Part shown: piece after piece, positions 1-11,466 of the stretch | Position numbering within the stretch: the stretch's first letter is position 1 | How the letters are laid out: every line of letters starts with the position of its first letter | NCBI GenBank assembly: GCA_028753945.1 | Contig: JAPNXP010000008.1 | Coordinates: 2,232,001-2,296,000 of the forward strand | Direction of reading: 5' to 3' | Length of the DNA: 64,000 nucleotides | DNA from: Hexactinellida sp. DTS-2022 | Taxonomy: Eukaryota > Porifera > Hexactinellida | The notes under the pieces: model-generated | Databases searched by the model: none | Told to the model about the DNA's origin: nothing | Seen by the model: the letters and a program-made list of their open reading frames with translations, nothing else | Position numbers and translations under genes: made by a program

Positions 1-64
1 CTATAGACTGAAACGTCAGAAGCTGTTAGAAAAATCATAAATTTTGTTATTAGCTATACACATA

Positions 65-629
65 CACTAACCGGCCAAAAGTATTTGAACAATGGGGATT
101 TTAATGCACACACAATACTCGTCTGGTTAACTTATTTACGGCTATCTACTCTACTCTGAAATAACTATATATATCTTAATATAGATATACATTACAAAAT
201 ATTGTGATTTCAATTCAATTTTGAAAATATCCAAGAAGTGGCATATGTGTTTCTGCCACGTGCCACTTGTGGCATAAGTGGCACAAATTGAAATGTGGCT
301 GTATCACAGTGGAAAATATTCGGATTGATTTGAAATTATGCACTTAGAGTAATCAAACCATGTGGAATTCAAATCTGCTATCAGAATAAATATATTAACA
401 TTGCATCTTAATGATAACAAATTAATTATTTAATTAGCTAATTAAATATTTAATGAGTTTAACGCCTCCATAGAAATGTATATGTGAAAGTTTTGCCGTT
501 TTATAATACTTTACATATCGTTTCATGTAAATATGCATTTTGTAGCATCTACTAATGTTATTATGCTTGTATAACCTCAAATGTCTATATGCAAATTATT
601 GCTGTTCAAATACTTTTGGCCGGTTAGTG
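65..629 (+). mobile_element. Tc1-type MITE, copy 1 (complete)
   Basis: A 565-bp non-autonomous element with inverted ends starting CACTAACCGGCCAAAAGTAT, flanked on both sides by TA (63-64, 630-631), the Tc1/mariner target site. The GGCCAAAAGTATT core is typical of Tc1-type ends. There is no coding capacity. The interior (about 130-330), with its paired CCACTTGTGG blocks, resembles part of the Ginger-type elements elsewhere in the window. A second complete copy lies inverted at 23981-24541, and partial copies at 31905-32389 and about 32790-32985. Confidence 0.85.
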
Positions 630-778
630 TAGATAGTGTGCAGATATATAACGATTTACTTGTATTATGCCTACCAAATTAGAGAGTAGCATAAAAGTAT
701 AATATTATTATTACGAATCCGAGGAAATTCTTAATTTAGTCGAACACAAAATTACTTAAGCAACCTCCCTAGCTTGCT

Positions 779-1522
779 TAAGGCTAATCAATATCAGAAA
801 CCAAAATGAATATTTATGATCTAAAATACACTCATTTTACAGTTTATTGCATTAAACACTACATCTATATATGTAGTATATAGATCCAGAAAAAAAATTT
901 ACTAAAATCGGTCTAGAACTAAAAATTTTGGTATTTTTGCTTTTTTTATTAATATTAACCCCTATTATGACGAAATTTTTCAAAAAAACACTAAACGGAC
1001 AGAGAGAGTTTGCGCCAACAATCGCCCAGAAGTTTATATACCAGACATCATGTTAAATCCTCTTCTCTCGTATAGTTTATGAGTAGATCTGTGATTTGTC
1101 GGGTTGTATAAGCTTTTCGATGCATTCGTCACCTTTTACGACCAAATCGTGACGAAATTCCATGAAAATCCAAAAAAAGAGGGGTTTTTTGACCGATTTT
1201 TTTTTTAAACATTAAAAAAAAAACTACTTCTAAATTTGATAGAGCTTATACAACCCGACAAATCACAGATCTATTCATGAACTATACGATAGAATAACAT
1301 TCAACTTGATATCTTGCATATAAACTTTTGTGGGAATGTTGGCGCGAACCCTCTAGGGTATAGGAATTTAACATTACGAAATCTAAAAAATCAATTTTCA
1401 AAAAAAGTATTTGTAAAATGGAAATTTCAATGGTTGTTTCATTATATACAATGTATAAGGGTTCTACAGTAAAACAATGGATAAGCTGAGACCATAATTT
1501 TTTGCTGATATTGATTAGCCTT
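779..1522. repeat. Foldback element (long imperfect inverted repeat)
   Basis: The outer arms at 779-797 and 1504-1522 are inverted copies. The inner arms at about 1008-1115 and 1240-1355 match well in inverted orientation, including the block ATCTGTGATTTGTCGGGTTG (1088-1107 region). The two halves could fold into a long stem. No open frame of note lies inside. It is probably a non-autonomous DNA transposon; no target duplication was identified. Confidence 0.65.
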
Positions 1523-1525
1523 AAA

Positions 1526-1557
1526 GTTCGTACTTAAGTTCGAACTTAAGTACGAAC
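1526..1557. repeat. Perfect 32-bp palindrome
   Basis: Sixteen bases from 1526 are followed at once by their exact reverse complement (centre GTTC/GAAC at 1541-1542). It sits at the edge of the foldback element and just before a P-like relic. Confidence 0.9.
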
Positions 1558-1604
1558 TAAAACCTTAGTGAATACCAAACTTAGTGAATACGGCCCCTGA
1601 TGGC

Positions 1605-2499
1605 GAAGTTATTGGATGGACCATCGTCATCTAGGAATATTATTGTCGAGCTCTCAACTAATTCTGTTTTGGATTGCTATATATGTGATTTCTGGAATAA
1701 TAGCTGATTGTTCTGTTCAATTGATGGCTGCCACTTCCTTAAGAAACTTGTATTTTGTAGTTGTTAACGGTTTTCCAGCAAAAATAGTTAAAAAATATAG
1801 CTCAATTGTTATTTCTAAAGGTATGGACAAACGAAAACTGAAAAAATTTAGTAAGTAATACTGCTATAATTTTGATATTCGTCTGTTCGTATAGTATTTC
1901 TTGCTTTGTATTATCTTTATAGGGAATATTGTAAGATTTCATCTGGTGGACTGGATTGTTATCTGGAGGGCTAGTTTGATTTTCACTAAAGAACCTATGC
2001 ACACTCGGTGCTGATTAATAATATATATATATATATATACCTTTTATATATATATATATATATACACACACCGCTAGAAAGTGTTTCTCAATCTCACGAT
2101 TAGGGACACAATTTAAAAGCTAAGCTTTTTTTACAACACAATTTAGGTAAAAAAAGCTCAATTCCCTATAAGGAAATCCACCATAAAAGTGTGTTTTTAT
2201 GGAGTAATTGGGGACATTTGTCCCTAAATCCGAGATTTAGGGACATGATCTGGACACTTACATGTATTTTATTGCTGTTAGGATTTAATATTAAATCCTA
2301 AATTTGAATTTCTATATACATTCTATGCGAAATGGAGACGAAACAATAATTATACAGTCTAGAATACGGTATTATGCCCTACATTAACCTATTAAAACCT
2401 TATATCGTTATATTTTGTAATAATATAGTTAGGTCGACTCCGACATTCCTGGTACAAAATCCACAAGTTCCTGTGAGGCCCTATGAATAGTAGGCTATG
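1605..2499 (+). pseudogene. P-like transposase C-terminal relic with right terminal repeat
   Basis: Frames around 1607-1858 encode the end of a P-element-type transposase: LLDGPSS, NIIVELSTN, and the final block DKRKLKKFS. They match the C-terminus of the element at 14104-17973 (LLVDGPSRRLLVEL, IDKRKLKKFS). The segment is frame-shifted and only about 85 codons long. A degenerate P-type right terminal repeat ends at 2499 (GGCCCTATGAATAGTAGGCT then ATG), comparable to the right end at 17945-17973. The left part is missing; the join is near 1600. It is a dead 3' fragment. Confidence 0.7.
2017..2069. repeat. (TA)n microsatellite
   Basis: Two TA-repeat runs separated by a short CCTTT interruption, followed by a short CA tract. 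The sequence is simple and has no other content. Confidence 0.9.
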
Positions 2500-2529
2500 A
2501 CTAAGTTAATTCTAGTGGAACCCAACAAA

Positions 2530-2670
2530 TTAGGTTCGGCTGAACTAAACATTCTAAATCGATCCATATCATCTCTGCTCGAAATGTAAGTGATTAACAT
2601 AAATTGGTGACAGTTGAAATTCAGCAGGGGAAATTTTTTTGCGCCTAGTTCAGCACGAACCTATTAGGTT
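2530..2670. repeat. Short foldback with TAGGTTCGG arms
   Basis: TTAGGTTCGGCTGAACTA near 2530 is repeated inverted near 2645-2665 (TAGTTCAGCACGAACCTA). It looks like a small MITE, but no target duplication was identified. Around it, 2500-2900 shows nothing else. Confidence 0.4.
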
Positions 2671-2901
2671 CGGCCCATTGTAATTCAATCCGTTAAAGTT
2701 AAAGAATGCAATGTATGTGTTGTGTCAGAAAGTTTAATAGATAGCGATTTAGCCGTAAATTTTCATCAATATATAATCGACTTTTTGGAAAAGTTTCACA
2801 ATATGTGAAACTTTTCGGGAAACATGTTTTATACTAGGTGAAGTTAAAAAATACCTAACTCGCCCGGGATGATTTTCCGAAAAATGGGAAAGTTCGACTC
2901 C

Positions 2902-3220
2902 CAGTGTTCGGAAAGACCGTCCTTTTCTAGAAAAGACCGGGGCAGGTGAAAAACAAACGCCCTTTTCTGGACTTTTCTGCCATTTTCTATTGGCTGGCCT
3001 ACGCGTAATTAATATACGTATTTCGGTGTATTTAGTAGGAATCCACTCTCAAAAGTCCTAAATTTTACAATCGTTGGCACTGGAAGTGTAGAATCTCTTG
3101 AAAATATCTGTCTCTTGCATATAGAAGATGACCATAATTGGGCCTATAGTGTTGCCATATATGGTCAAAAGTGTTTTTACAAATCTACTACCCTTTTGTG
3201 GTCTTTTCTGGCAAACACTA
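2902..3220. mobile_element. hAT MITE with 8-bp target duplication TCGACTCC
   Basis: The inverted ends (CAGTGTT... and ...AACACTA, with nearby GAAAAGACC blocks) are flanked by perfect 8-bp duplications TCGACTCC at 2894-2901 and 3221-3228, the hAT signature. It is 319 bp and non-coding. Confidence 0.85.
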
Positions 3221-3336
3221 TCGACTCCACTGATGAATAAGGAATGAGAATAGTGAAAATAAAAGCAAGTAAATTACTATTAAATACGTCTGCACAGCTG
3301 AAATTTGTATTTGTAGTATAAACCTAGCTTTTGATA

Positions 3337-3596
3337 CCGTATTTACTCGAATAGTAGCCTAGGCGATTATTGTTTTTTACTCCATTTTTCGACCAATAAT
3401 TTTGAGCAATTTTCCAGAATATCACATTTTATTACAATTTATTTATGATAATCGGTTGATGATCATATTGTAAGTTATATTAGATATAAATGTTTACTCC
3501 GGGTAGCAGTAATAAATTTTTATTTACTACTTTAGGGGGGCGATTATTGGAGGTAGGCGATTATTCGAATAGAGGCTACTATTCGAATAAATACGG
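3337..3596. mobile_element. TA-target MITE with CCGTATTTACTCGAATA ends, copy 1
   Basis: The ends CCGTATTTACTCGAATAGTA and their inverted copy are flanked by TA on both sides (3335-3336, 3597-3598). It is 260 bp with a GGGGGG interior block and no coding. Related TA-flanked elements with CCGTATTTCCCCGAATAAG-type ends lie at 10047-10284 and 59122-59371. Confidence 0.8.
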
Positions 3597-3615
3597 TAAT
3601 TTTATGTTATCTATC

Positions 3616-4207
3616 TCTATATAAAAAGCGCAATTGTGTCTGTGTGTTTGTTTGTCCAGAATTAATTGGAAAGACTACGAGTCCCAGAAAGCTGAAAATT
3701 TGTATACAGGGTTAGTTTTGTACTGCGACAACGATCTATTGGTTTTTGAAGAGAAATATTCACATTTAAAGGTTACAAAATATGTTAGCCAATTAAATTC
3801 GAGAGTTTATATGGATTATCAGATTTCTTCAATTAGTATAAATAGATTGTGCATAATAGAAATATTTTATGAGGCTGCAATCTGATTGATTGAAAATAAA
3901 TTAATTTAACCAATCAATCATTTGTCTATTTTAATGCATGTTTTTCGTTTAGTATTATTTGGATTCGAGCTATCTTTATCGTGCAACTGAATTTTATTGA
4001 GCTACTAATGGGAGGATTTGAATTTACCAAATAAATTACATTGTATAGCATTCTTATTAGGGGGACTTTATGAGGAATATATTTATACACCCCAGAGATG
4101 TATAATTCTGAATGAATAGTTTCAAGGCGTAGTAAAGCCGCGCTGCGGCCGTCAATTGAGGCGTGAAGCGCCGAACCCTCGCAAAGCGACCGAGACCGAA
4201 GGGCACG
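3616..4207 (+). mobile_element. Helitron-like element A
   Basis: The left end TCTATATAAAAAGCGCAATT is followed by a GTGTGTTTGTTTGTCC tract and a CAGAAAGCTGAAAATTTG block, typical of animal Helitron 5' ends. The right end has GC-rich hairpins (GCGTGAAGCGC, then CGCAAAGCG) and finishes GAGACCGAAGGGCACG at 4207, followed by T. No RepHel coding is present. Element B begins immediately downstream, so A and B are head-to-tail. Boundaries are inferred by analogy with the copy at 37390-38763, whose ends are proved by an empty site. Confidence 0.65.
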
Positions 4208-5182
4208 TATATTAAAAGCGCAATTGTTGCGTGTCTGTTTGTTTGTTTGTGTGTTTGTCCTGAATTAATTGGCAAAACTACTAGTCCCAGAAAGCTGAAA
4301 ATTTGTACATAGGGGTAATTTTGTACTGCGACAACGATCTATTGGTTTTTGAAACAAAATAACGGGATTGTGACGTCATAAATGAACTTATTTTGGAATA
4401 ACTCTTTCAGTTTTTATCCGATTCGTCCACAATTTTAGATGGTAAGACAACATGAAATGAGACACACGTAAACCGATTTATGGGATTGTGACGTCACTTA
4501 GGAACTAATTTGGATTCAGCTCTTACATTTTTGATTCAATCGGCATACACTTTTGTCACATTACAAAACAGAATGTGTTGTATGTCTCTAGAAATTTTTA
4601 TAATTTTCTCATTTAATTTGAGCCAGGCAATAACAAAAATGTAACCTCCAATTGCTGCGTCATTGCACATATTGAAGTTTCATGATTTAATCTGCACCTA
4701 TATTATTTCCGAAATTGCATACTTGATTAATCTAGTTTGGCTTCCAGTTTATTTCTATTCGTGATTTATTTAGCTTACGTCAATCGCATAAGTATGCATA
4801 ATAATATTATCAACGTAGTCAACTATTTACTATACCTATATCTTCTGCATAATAATAGACATTGATGATGCAGCGAATTAATAATAATTAAACAATTTAC
4901 TATTCAGTAAATCCTGGGTTAGTAATATTAAATAACCTGAATTAATTAATTTATTAGTTGACATACTTGGGTCCCAAATAGCAGCATACTGAATTGAGTA
5001 CCTTTAATTTACAAATTACTGGTTTAACCTAATTAATATGAGTGATATTTGAGGAAAGTAAGGCCGCGAAGCGGCCGTTAATTAATTGTGTTGCGTAGTG
5101 TGTAACACGATCGAACAAAAGTCGCGAAGCGACTTTTGCAAGAGAGTGATCCGTCGCGAAGCGACCGAGACCAAAGGGCTCG
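4208..5182 (+). mobile_element. Helitron-like element B
   Basis: It starts TATATTAAAAGCGCAATTGT, directly abutting element A, and repeats the same 5' region (AATTAATTGGCAAAACTACT, then the CAGAAAGCTGAAAATTTG block). The 3' end carries the hairpins GCCGCGAAGCGGC (about 5062) and GTCGCGAAGCGAC (about 5121 and 5153) and finishes GAGACCAAAGGGCTCG at 5182. It is non-autonomous, with no long frame. The internal AT-rich 4400-5040 holds nothing else recognisable. Confidence 0.65.
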
Positions 5183-5319
5183 TAGTATAAAAATTACTTG
5201 CTGATAATTTTTTGTGCATTAATTCATTGAGGAACGCTAGAGTTACCATATTACAAAGGGAACCAAAAACCAATTTTATTGAAAAGTTCGGGAACCACTG
5301 CTACAACTTACGTTGATAT

Positions 5320-5731
5320 AAGGGTTTCCAATCCAATCCAATCCAATCCAATCGAGCCAAATTCGGACTATCGGCAATCCAAATTTGGACAATCGATTAT
5401 TCGGATGACAATCCAATCGCAATCGACAATCCAAAATATAATCGATTTTTTCTATCGTTTACTCCTCAGTATTATATCAAAAAGAGTTATGTTTCATCAT
5501 ATGTTCAAACTTAAAACGTATATTATTGGGTTTAATTGACGAGCAATTGAGCATTTTTGATTTTGGCATTACGTATTTAGAAATTAAAAACAAACAATCG
5601 AAAAATCTTGAAAATTCACCGATTGCAATCCAATCGATAAAATCGAAGCATCCAATCGACAATCCAATCGATGAAAAATGCAGCAATCGGCAATGGAAAA
5701 TCTTCTCGATTGGATTGGATTGGGAACCCTG
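5320..5731. mobile_element. hAT-like MITE rich in CAATC repeats
   Basis: The ends AAGGGTTTCCAATCCAATCC and its inverted copy GGATTGGGAACCCTG are flanked by a near-perfect 8-bp duplication (GTTGATAT 5312-5319, GTTAATAT 5732-5739). The interior is full of AATCCAATC pentamer-like repeats on both strands. Apparent reading frames here are products of that repeat. Confidence 0.65.
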
Positions 5732-5889
5732 GTTAATATGCATCCAATTACTTTCAGTATACACTCAAACGTCCCTTATCCAGACACTGTCGTCCGGAGG
5801 GTCACTGTAACTAGGAATTTCACGAAATCAGAAATACAATGGCTAGTATATGTGCTATCTCAAACTGTCTGATTCATATATTCTAGTTT

Positions 5890-6245
5890 CATTCAATAAT
5901 CAAAATTGATGTTTTTAACGAGTTGTAGATAATTTAAGATATTTATAATTAGCTTGGCTTTTGTGTATGCATAAATAGGCAAACAAATTTAACGAAAATT
6001 CAAAATCAACCTAGAAGTTACCAGTCAACGAGTTTTATAGGTAAACAAGTATGCTGAGCACGAATTTCGCATTTAGAAATTTAGAATATGAAAAACAAGC
6101 TAAAAATATGGAAATCTTATAAAGGGATATATTTAACGCCCCTTTCTACCATTTTCCATGGTATAAAGGGTGATGAGTAAGGCCGCACAGCGATCGTTAA
6201 CTTTAGGACCGATCCGTCGCAAAGCGACAGAGACCGAAGGAAGAG
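5890..6245 (+). mobile_element. Helitron-like 3' fragment C
   Basis: This carries one inverted copy of the minisatellite unit found in the Helitron at 37390-38763 (GTAAACAAGTATGCTGAGCA, about 6040-6060). It is followed by the family 3' hairpin region (GTCGCAAAGCGAC, about 6218) and the end GAGACCGAAGGAAGAG near 6245. The 5' end was not found, so it is a 3' fragment or a diverged copy. Confidence 0.55.
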
Positions 6246-6285
6246 TATATATAAAAATATATATAATATACAGTCGACTCCGAAT

Positions 6286-7169
6286 TAGAGATGCACCGGG
6301 TCCACTTTTTTTATTCCGGCCGGATCCGGATCTCGCCGGATCCTGGATTTACAGATCCGGCCGGATCCGGATCCGTTTTTGCATATTCCACCAGTCTAAT
6401 ACGGGCTAGTTAGATGATATAAACACGATGTAGGGAATACAAGACTCTAACATATCTTACGATAATATTAAAGTATTATAGTTGTCACATAATCAAAATC
6501 CAGCTGACAGTTTTTAAGTACGTACCAACTGAAATATAATAGATATATTTTACTAGAGAATAAAAATCGGTAGGTCTTTCCGAGGAACTTCTTATCTAAT
6601 TAGTTATTAACCGAATTATTTATAATGCATCTGATAGGGGGGGAAATCGATATAAGAGAATAGTGCGTATTATCCGAGAGTACATATTAAGCCGAGTAGT
6701 AACTAAGCAACTTCCACTAAGTAATTTCTATTAAAAATAATACATTTTTTAAGCAAAGCAAATCAAACGTGAGTTCAAAGTTTCTTATCCATATTTTCCT
6801 CAATCTGTCAATAAAAGTCATTTAAATAGTTTATGTCTCCTATTACTTCATAAATTAAAATAAATTTGAAATGGCGTAGAGTATGTCACTATTGAATAGT
6901 TTTTGTAATTAATTAGAGTATACTTATTGATTGATGGAATCAATTAAATAGTTTCTACGCGTACAGATTCGGATCCGGTGGATCCGGTAACCATATCTCG
7001 GATCCGGTGGATCCGGTAACCATATCTCGGATCCGGTGGATTCGGTAACCATATCTCGGATCCGGTGGATCCGGTAACCATATCTCGGATCCGGCCGGAT
7101 CCCGGATCCTCCACAAATGGGGAAATCTGGCCGGATCCGGAACCGGATCCAGGATCCGGTGCACCTCTA
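6286..7169. mobile_element. hAT element with GGATCCGG subterminal repeats, copy 1
   Basis: An 884-bp non-autonomous hAT element. Its ends TAGAGATGCACCGG and CCGGTGCACCTCTA are flanked by perfect 8-bp duplications CTCCGAAT (6278-6285, 7170-7177). Dense GGATCCGGCCGGATCC repeats lie inside both ends and could be transposase-binding sites (inference). Copies 2 and 3 lie at 26008-26835 and 60438-61324. The proline/glycine-rich frames here are translations of the repeat and are not genes. Confidence 0.85.
6971..7086. repeat. 29-bp tandem repeat inside hAT copy 1
   Basis: Four full 29-bp units, each beginning GGATCCGGTGGATCCGGTAA, one with a single substitution. Copies 2 and 3 of the element have only one unit here, so the array expanded in this copy. 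Confidence 0.85.
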
Positions 7170-7784
7170 CTCCGAATCATAGAGCCACATTTTAATGCTC
7201 CTCTCTGAACATTTCATAAATTGAGAGTACAGTGTTTTTCTACAGTATACAATAAGTACTAGCTGCACTGAAGATTTCGACTCAATCGGGACTATACTTT
7301 GGTGTAATAGCCTTTGAAGATTCCTAAGTCATTGGGGGGCCATGTACATGCCATAGGTTCATGCCAAAGCCAAAATCTAGGAACTTTGTTCATGATCTGT
7401 CAACAATGCTCAAATTTCACCAATATACTATTATAGGATAATAATAAATTTAGAAATTTTCAAAAAATCAACGTAATCTGTTACAATTGATCCATAGAGA
7501 ACTATAATGATATTAAATGAGGGTAAGTTAAACTTAATGTTACATTCTATAGATAACTTATAGGAAGGAGCGCCCCCCCCCCCCCTTAGCGAAATAAGTG
7601 AGGGGGCGGTGCCCCCCCAAAGCATCACTGGTTGGTAAGTATATTATTATACTCATGTAGTTGAGTGGAGTCAAAAGAGGGTCACTCGATTGGGTAAGGA
7701 CACAATTGGAGAATTGAATTTTTGAAACATTCCTGATACAATAGAGCGTTGCTATGGAATAATTTTTCCAAATATGGTCACGTG

Positions 7785-8021
7785 CAGGCCTTCATCTAGC
7801 CCTAAGAGATCCGCGCACCCAAAGTGATGTTCATTTTACAATCGCGCACCCAAATTTACCAAAAATAGGACATTTATCAAAAAAAAGACCAAAATTAGTA
7901 TTAAAATACTTTGGGTGCGCACTTCGCACCCAAAATAATTCCAATTTCACGCACCCTTCCAGCAATTTTTCTTGAAATCACGCACCCCTGGGTGCGCGCC
8001 GCGCACCCAGATGAAGGCCTG
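7785..8021. mobile_element. hAT MITE with TIR CAGGCCTTCATCT
   Basis: A 237-bp element with ends CAGGCCTTCATCT and AGATGAAGGCCTG, flanked by perfect 8-bp duplications GTCACGTG (7777-7784, 8022-8029). The interior has repeated CGCACCC blocks near both ends. Its ends resemble those of the MITE at 22761-22945. Confidence 0.9.
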
Positions 8022-8444
8022 GTCACGTGATATATCAAATTATCGGAAATTTTAATTCGAAACAGAATTTAACTGTAGACTGCCTACTGATACACGTTGT
8101 GCCAGGAGGAAAACAGGTCGATCAAATAATTCAAATTTCAAGAAAATTGGGATTTAGACATGGTTTTGTACTCTCTATCGATTTCATTCAAAAAATCAAA
8201 ATTTTCAGAAATTGTTATGATGACGTAGCAGAAAAGTGAACTGCTCCACTTGCCCGCCACTTGCTTTTCTAAATTATAAATGTTCTAATTTCACCGTAGA
8301 AATACCCGAAAGAAGATATTAGACTAAATAATATCTATTTTAGTATATTTGGTTTGACTAATACAGAGTTGTGATAGATATAACTCAAATATATGTAATT
8401 TTTCGTAATCCATGGTTCATCAAAAACAAATTTTTCTCCGATTT

Positions 8445-8768
8445 TTTTAAAAAGATGTAACTTTCGTTTAGTGAATCGGATTTGTTCAATTTTTGAGATC
8501 TGATGACTGATAAGATAGTCGTCATTATTCAAGTTTAAAAACAAAGGATTACTTACATGTTAACGGCGTTATATCGATTTAAAGAGAAAGTATGTGACAT
8601 CACTTTTTGTCGAAATCCTTTAGTAATTTTTTTCAAAAATTCTAGAATGTTGATATATTATTGTGCTCTTGTTGGATTTCAAATTATTAGGTTCTAAATA
8701 TTAAATTCAAAGAACTACAGGGTATGCTATTTTCCTGAAAATCACTCCGGCAGTCTACGGTTAACTAT
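8445..8768. repeat. Dispersed repeat, inverted copy at 63684-64000
   Basis: This segment (from GTAACTTTCGTTTAGTGAATC to CCGGCAGTCTACGGTTAA) recurs in reverse complement at the very end of the window with moderate divergence. Neither end shows terminal repeats. It may be part of a larger element cut by the window edge. Confidence 0.7.
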
Positions 8769-10046
8769 AAAAAGATGATATAATTTAATTTGAACAAGTT
8801 TTTATCGAGACAAGTCCGGCGAACACTACCAGACGTGGTTACTTTGGCGAACTGTTATGGCCGATATAAACACTTTCAATTACTTCAATATCCAAAAATG
8901 TACGCACTACATCATAGTATATGTGTACAAATTTTGGTGCTTTTATTAAAAAAATGAACATTCAGTTTAAATTTGATGGCCATGCCTCTGGACTACAGTC
9001 ATATAAAAATCTTGTGAAATTTCCGGTATAGTCAGAAATTCATCTAAGGCCTGTGTATACCGGCCTGAATTACGAAAAAGTGTCGTTTAGTTTTTGATAA
9101 AAATTTCAGGGTCGATTTGGACGCTCAAAATCTAATGAATTATGCAATAACAAAGTATTCTTCCAAAAAAAATGAATTTCCATCAATACCAGGGAAAAAA
9201 CCAAATTTGAGTATATTTTCTATCTACACATGTAAAAACCATTCAAAATGAAGTTCAGGATGAAAGTAGAAGGATCCATGAAAGACATGAAAGAAAAATC
9301 TATTTTTTTATCATAGATATGTGATATTGAAAAATCACTTGTGAATAATTTTATTAATGAAGTTAATTAGGTTTTTCCATTAGAACACTAGATTTTCCAC
9401 ACTAGTCCTTGAGATCTCTTCGAGCTGGTTCCAAAACCGTAAATTTTCGATTTTACGACTACAGATGCCAGAGTTTTGGATTTTTCGCCGGCCAAAAATA
9501 TAGATTTTGGGAAATGAAGGTTCTAATATTGTTAAGTGAAATTTTCGACGCAAAATACCTGAAGTGACATATATAAAATGCAGAATTTTCAGAGAAATAT
9601 GCAAGATAAAATAAATAGATTTGGAAAGCAGGTAGTCACATGTAAACAATTGGAAAAATGCAATAAACTTGTCAACGACCTTTTTGGGAATTTTTGCAAA
9701 TTTGTAAACTATTTCTAGTATACACAGGCTCAAAATTTAGAAGGTAATTTATTTTAATGTTTAATTAATTAATTAATAGCGCACATCGCTTGCTAGGTCG
9801 CATCGCGACAAAACACATACACACACAAACCGCTTCACGGATTGTGTGTGGTTTATACCTCAAACATTAATTATTCTTGAAATGGGCCTCTAAGGTCAAA
9901 TTCAACAATGTGTAATTTCGTCATGTGGTAATGTCCGTAATGAGTAAGCATATTGATAATAAGGTGTATGTCCGCATCATTGATGTACATGCTCTATTAA
10001 ATTTCCAGATTTTAATCTCTTTGAGGGTGCGAATTATGAGCGATTA
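8769..10046. other. Stretch without recognised genes
   Basis: AT-rich. An open frame of 117 codons on the minus strand (9380-9733) has a low-complexity, hydrophobic translation and matches no family I know. A short run with GC-rich inverted motifs and CACACA lies near 9780-9850. I support nothing else here. Confidence 0.5.
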
Positions 10047-10284
10047 CCGTAGTCCCCGAATAAGCACCCGGCGCTTATTGTTTTCGAGGGCCAAAATTAT
10101 CCTGAAATTTTTGTGAAAATTCAGAATATAATATTTAGGTCGGTTCTAATGGTTTCCACCAACAGTATACCTACCGAAGTTGCCAAAATCAATGGAATTA
10201 CATTACAGTGATCAACTAATGTGTATAAATTTTATCATACCAATGTCATTTTTATTGACCCGGCGCTTATTCGGGGAAATACGG
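10047..10284. mobile_element. TA-target MITE with CCCCGAATAAG ends, copy 2
   Basis: The ends CCGTAGTCCCCGAATAAGCA and inverted GCTTATTCGGGGAAATACGG are flanked by TA (10045-10046, 10285-10286). It is 238 bp and non-coding. It is close in sequence to 59122-59371, including the CATACCAATGTCATTTTTATTGACC interior block in inverted orientation. Confidence 0.85.
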
Positions 10285-10324
10285 TAAGTGAATTTTAACA
10301 ATTTTTTATATTCTCATGATGAAG

Positions 10325-10520
10325 GGTAGTTCCTTGGTACCTTCCGCCTAAATAGCTTAACCACAAATCTGAGATTCTCAAAAGTGGTTCTAATGGACTC
10401 GAAATGGTTGATTACCCGTATACAACCCAAATAACAACAATAGGAGGCATAGTTTATCCTAGAATGAAAATTAGAACCTGGCCTCTGTGTTTTATTGCCT
10501 TCTCGGCGAGATATACTAGC
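10325..10520. mobile_element. Half of a P-type foldback MITE
   Basis: It matches the right arm of the element at 36231-37002 (CGCCTAAATAG, CTCAAAAGTGGTTCTAATGG, GCCTTCTCGGCGA) but lacks the terminal CATGGCC end and the other arm. It is a truncated copy. Confidence 0.7.
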
Positions 10521-11466
10521 TTGTTATCTTTTATTTATCTTATAAATATATCTTCTATAGTACATTCTCTAACTATAAGCAGTCCCGGCGCCAGAGGGGA
10601 GGACAGCCGCCTCCCTTAGTTTAAATTCTGCCCCCACACAGGGGTAGCAGGATTTTTAGATATTCTCAAGTAATCATATGTGATAACTTGGCCCAGGCCA
10701 ATCCCTGGACTCATGCCAAGAATCCTGGAAATTTAGTCATTCCCCTAGACTAATTTCGAGAGGCTCGAGGTCTGTGCATTATATTTTAGGCGCGTGAGAT
10801 TCTGAGACGCCTATGTGACACACTCTATACACCATGGATGTGCTATTACAAATTATACAGTGATATTTTGAGACGCTATAAAAGGAAATTTTGGCTTATT
10901 TTTACTTTTTAATATGAATTTAAGAATAAGATAATTTTGAGAAGCGTAAGATTTTGAGACATTGTATTAACAAACCATGGATGTGCTATTAGAAATTATA
11001 CAGTGATATTTTGAGACGCGCGAGATTTTGAGACACTACTATAAAATGAATTTTCTACTTAATATCACTTTGTATTATGAATTTAAGATTCTTACAATTT
11101 TGAAACGATAGTATAGATAAACCATAGAGACATAGATGTCAAATATATATTGTTTTGAAACGCTGGTATATAACAATTTCTTACTTGATTACCTGTTTTG
11201 AACGTCTTTCATTCTATTTTATATTCTATCCGCGATATTTATCCCTTTTTAATTAATTAACTTAATTACTGATAATTATAGCAAGTTATACCAGTAACCC
11301 AATTTCCAGTGTATATCTGATTTGACTAGTTTTTCCCAATCTAATAATTTCCAATTCAGCAAATGGTTATAATACTAACAATTGCATTGACACAACTTTA
11401 ATTAATTATAAACAAAAACAACTATTACAAACAAATAAAATAAATATTGTAAATTAATTTAAATGA

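Noticed and set aside
5320-5731. CAATCCAATC repeats as telomere-like sequence
   Set aside because: They lie between inverted ends with a near-perfect 8-bp duplication, so they are the interior of a MITE.
6971-7086. CRISPR-like regular repeats
   Set aside because: Units are contiguous with no unique spacers, inside a transposon of an animal genome.
6944-7180. Open frames rich in Pro-Asp-Pro-Arg-Tyr-Gly repeats
   Set aside because: They are translations of the 29-bp DNA repeat inside a hAT element, open on more than one frame.
9380-9733. 117-codon frame on the minus strand as a gene
   Set aside because: Low-complexity hydrophobic translation, no recognisable motif, and no splice or promoter context.
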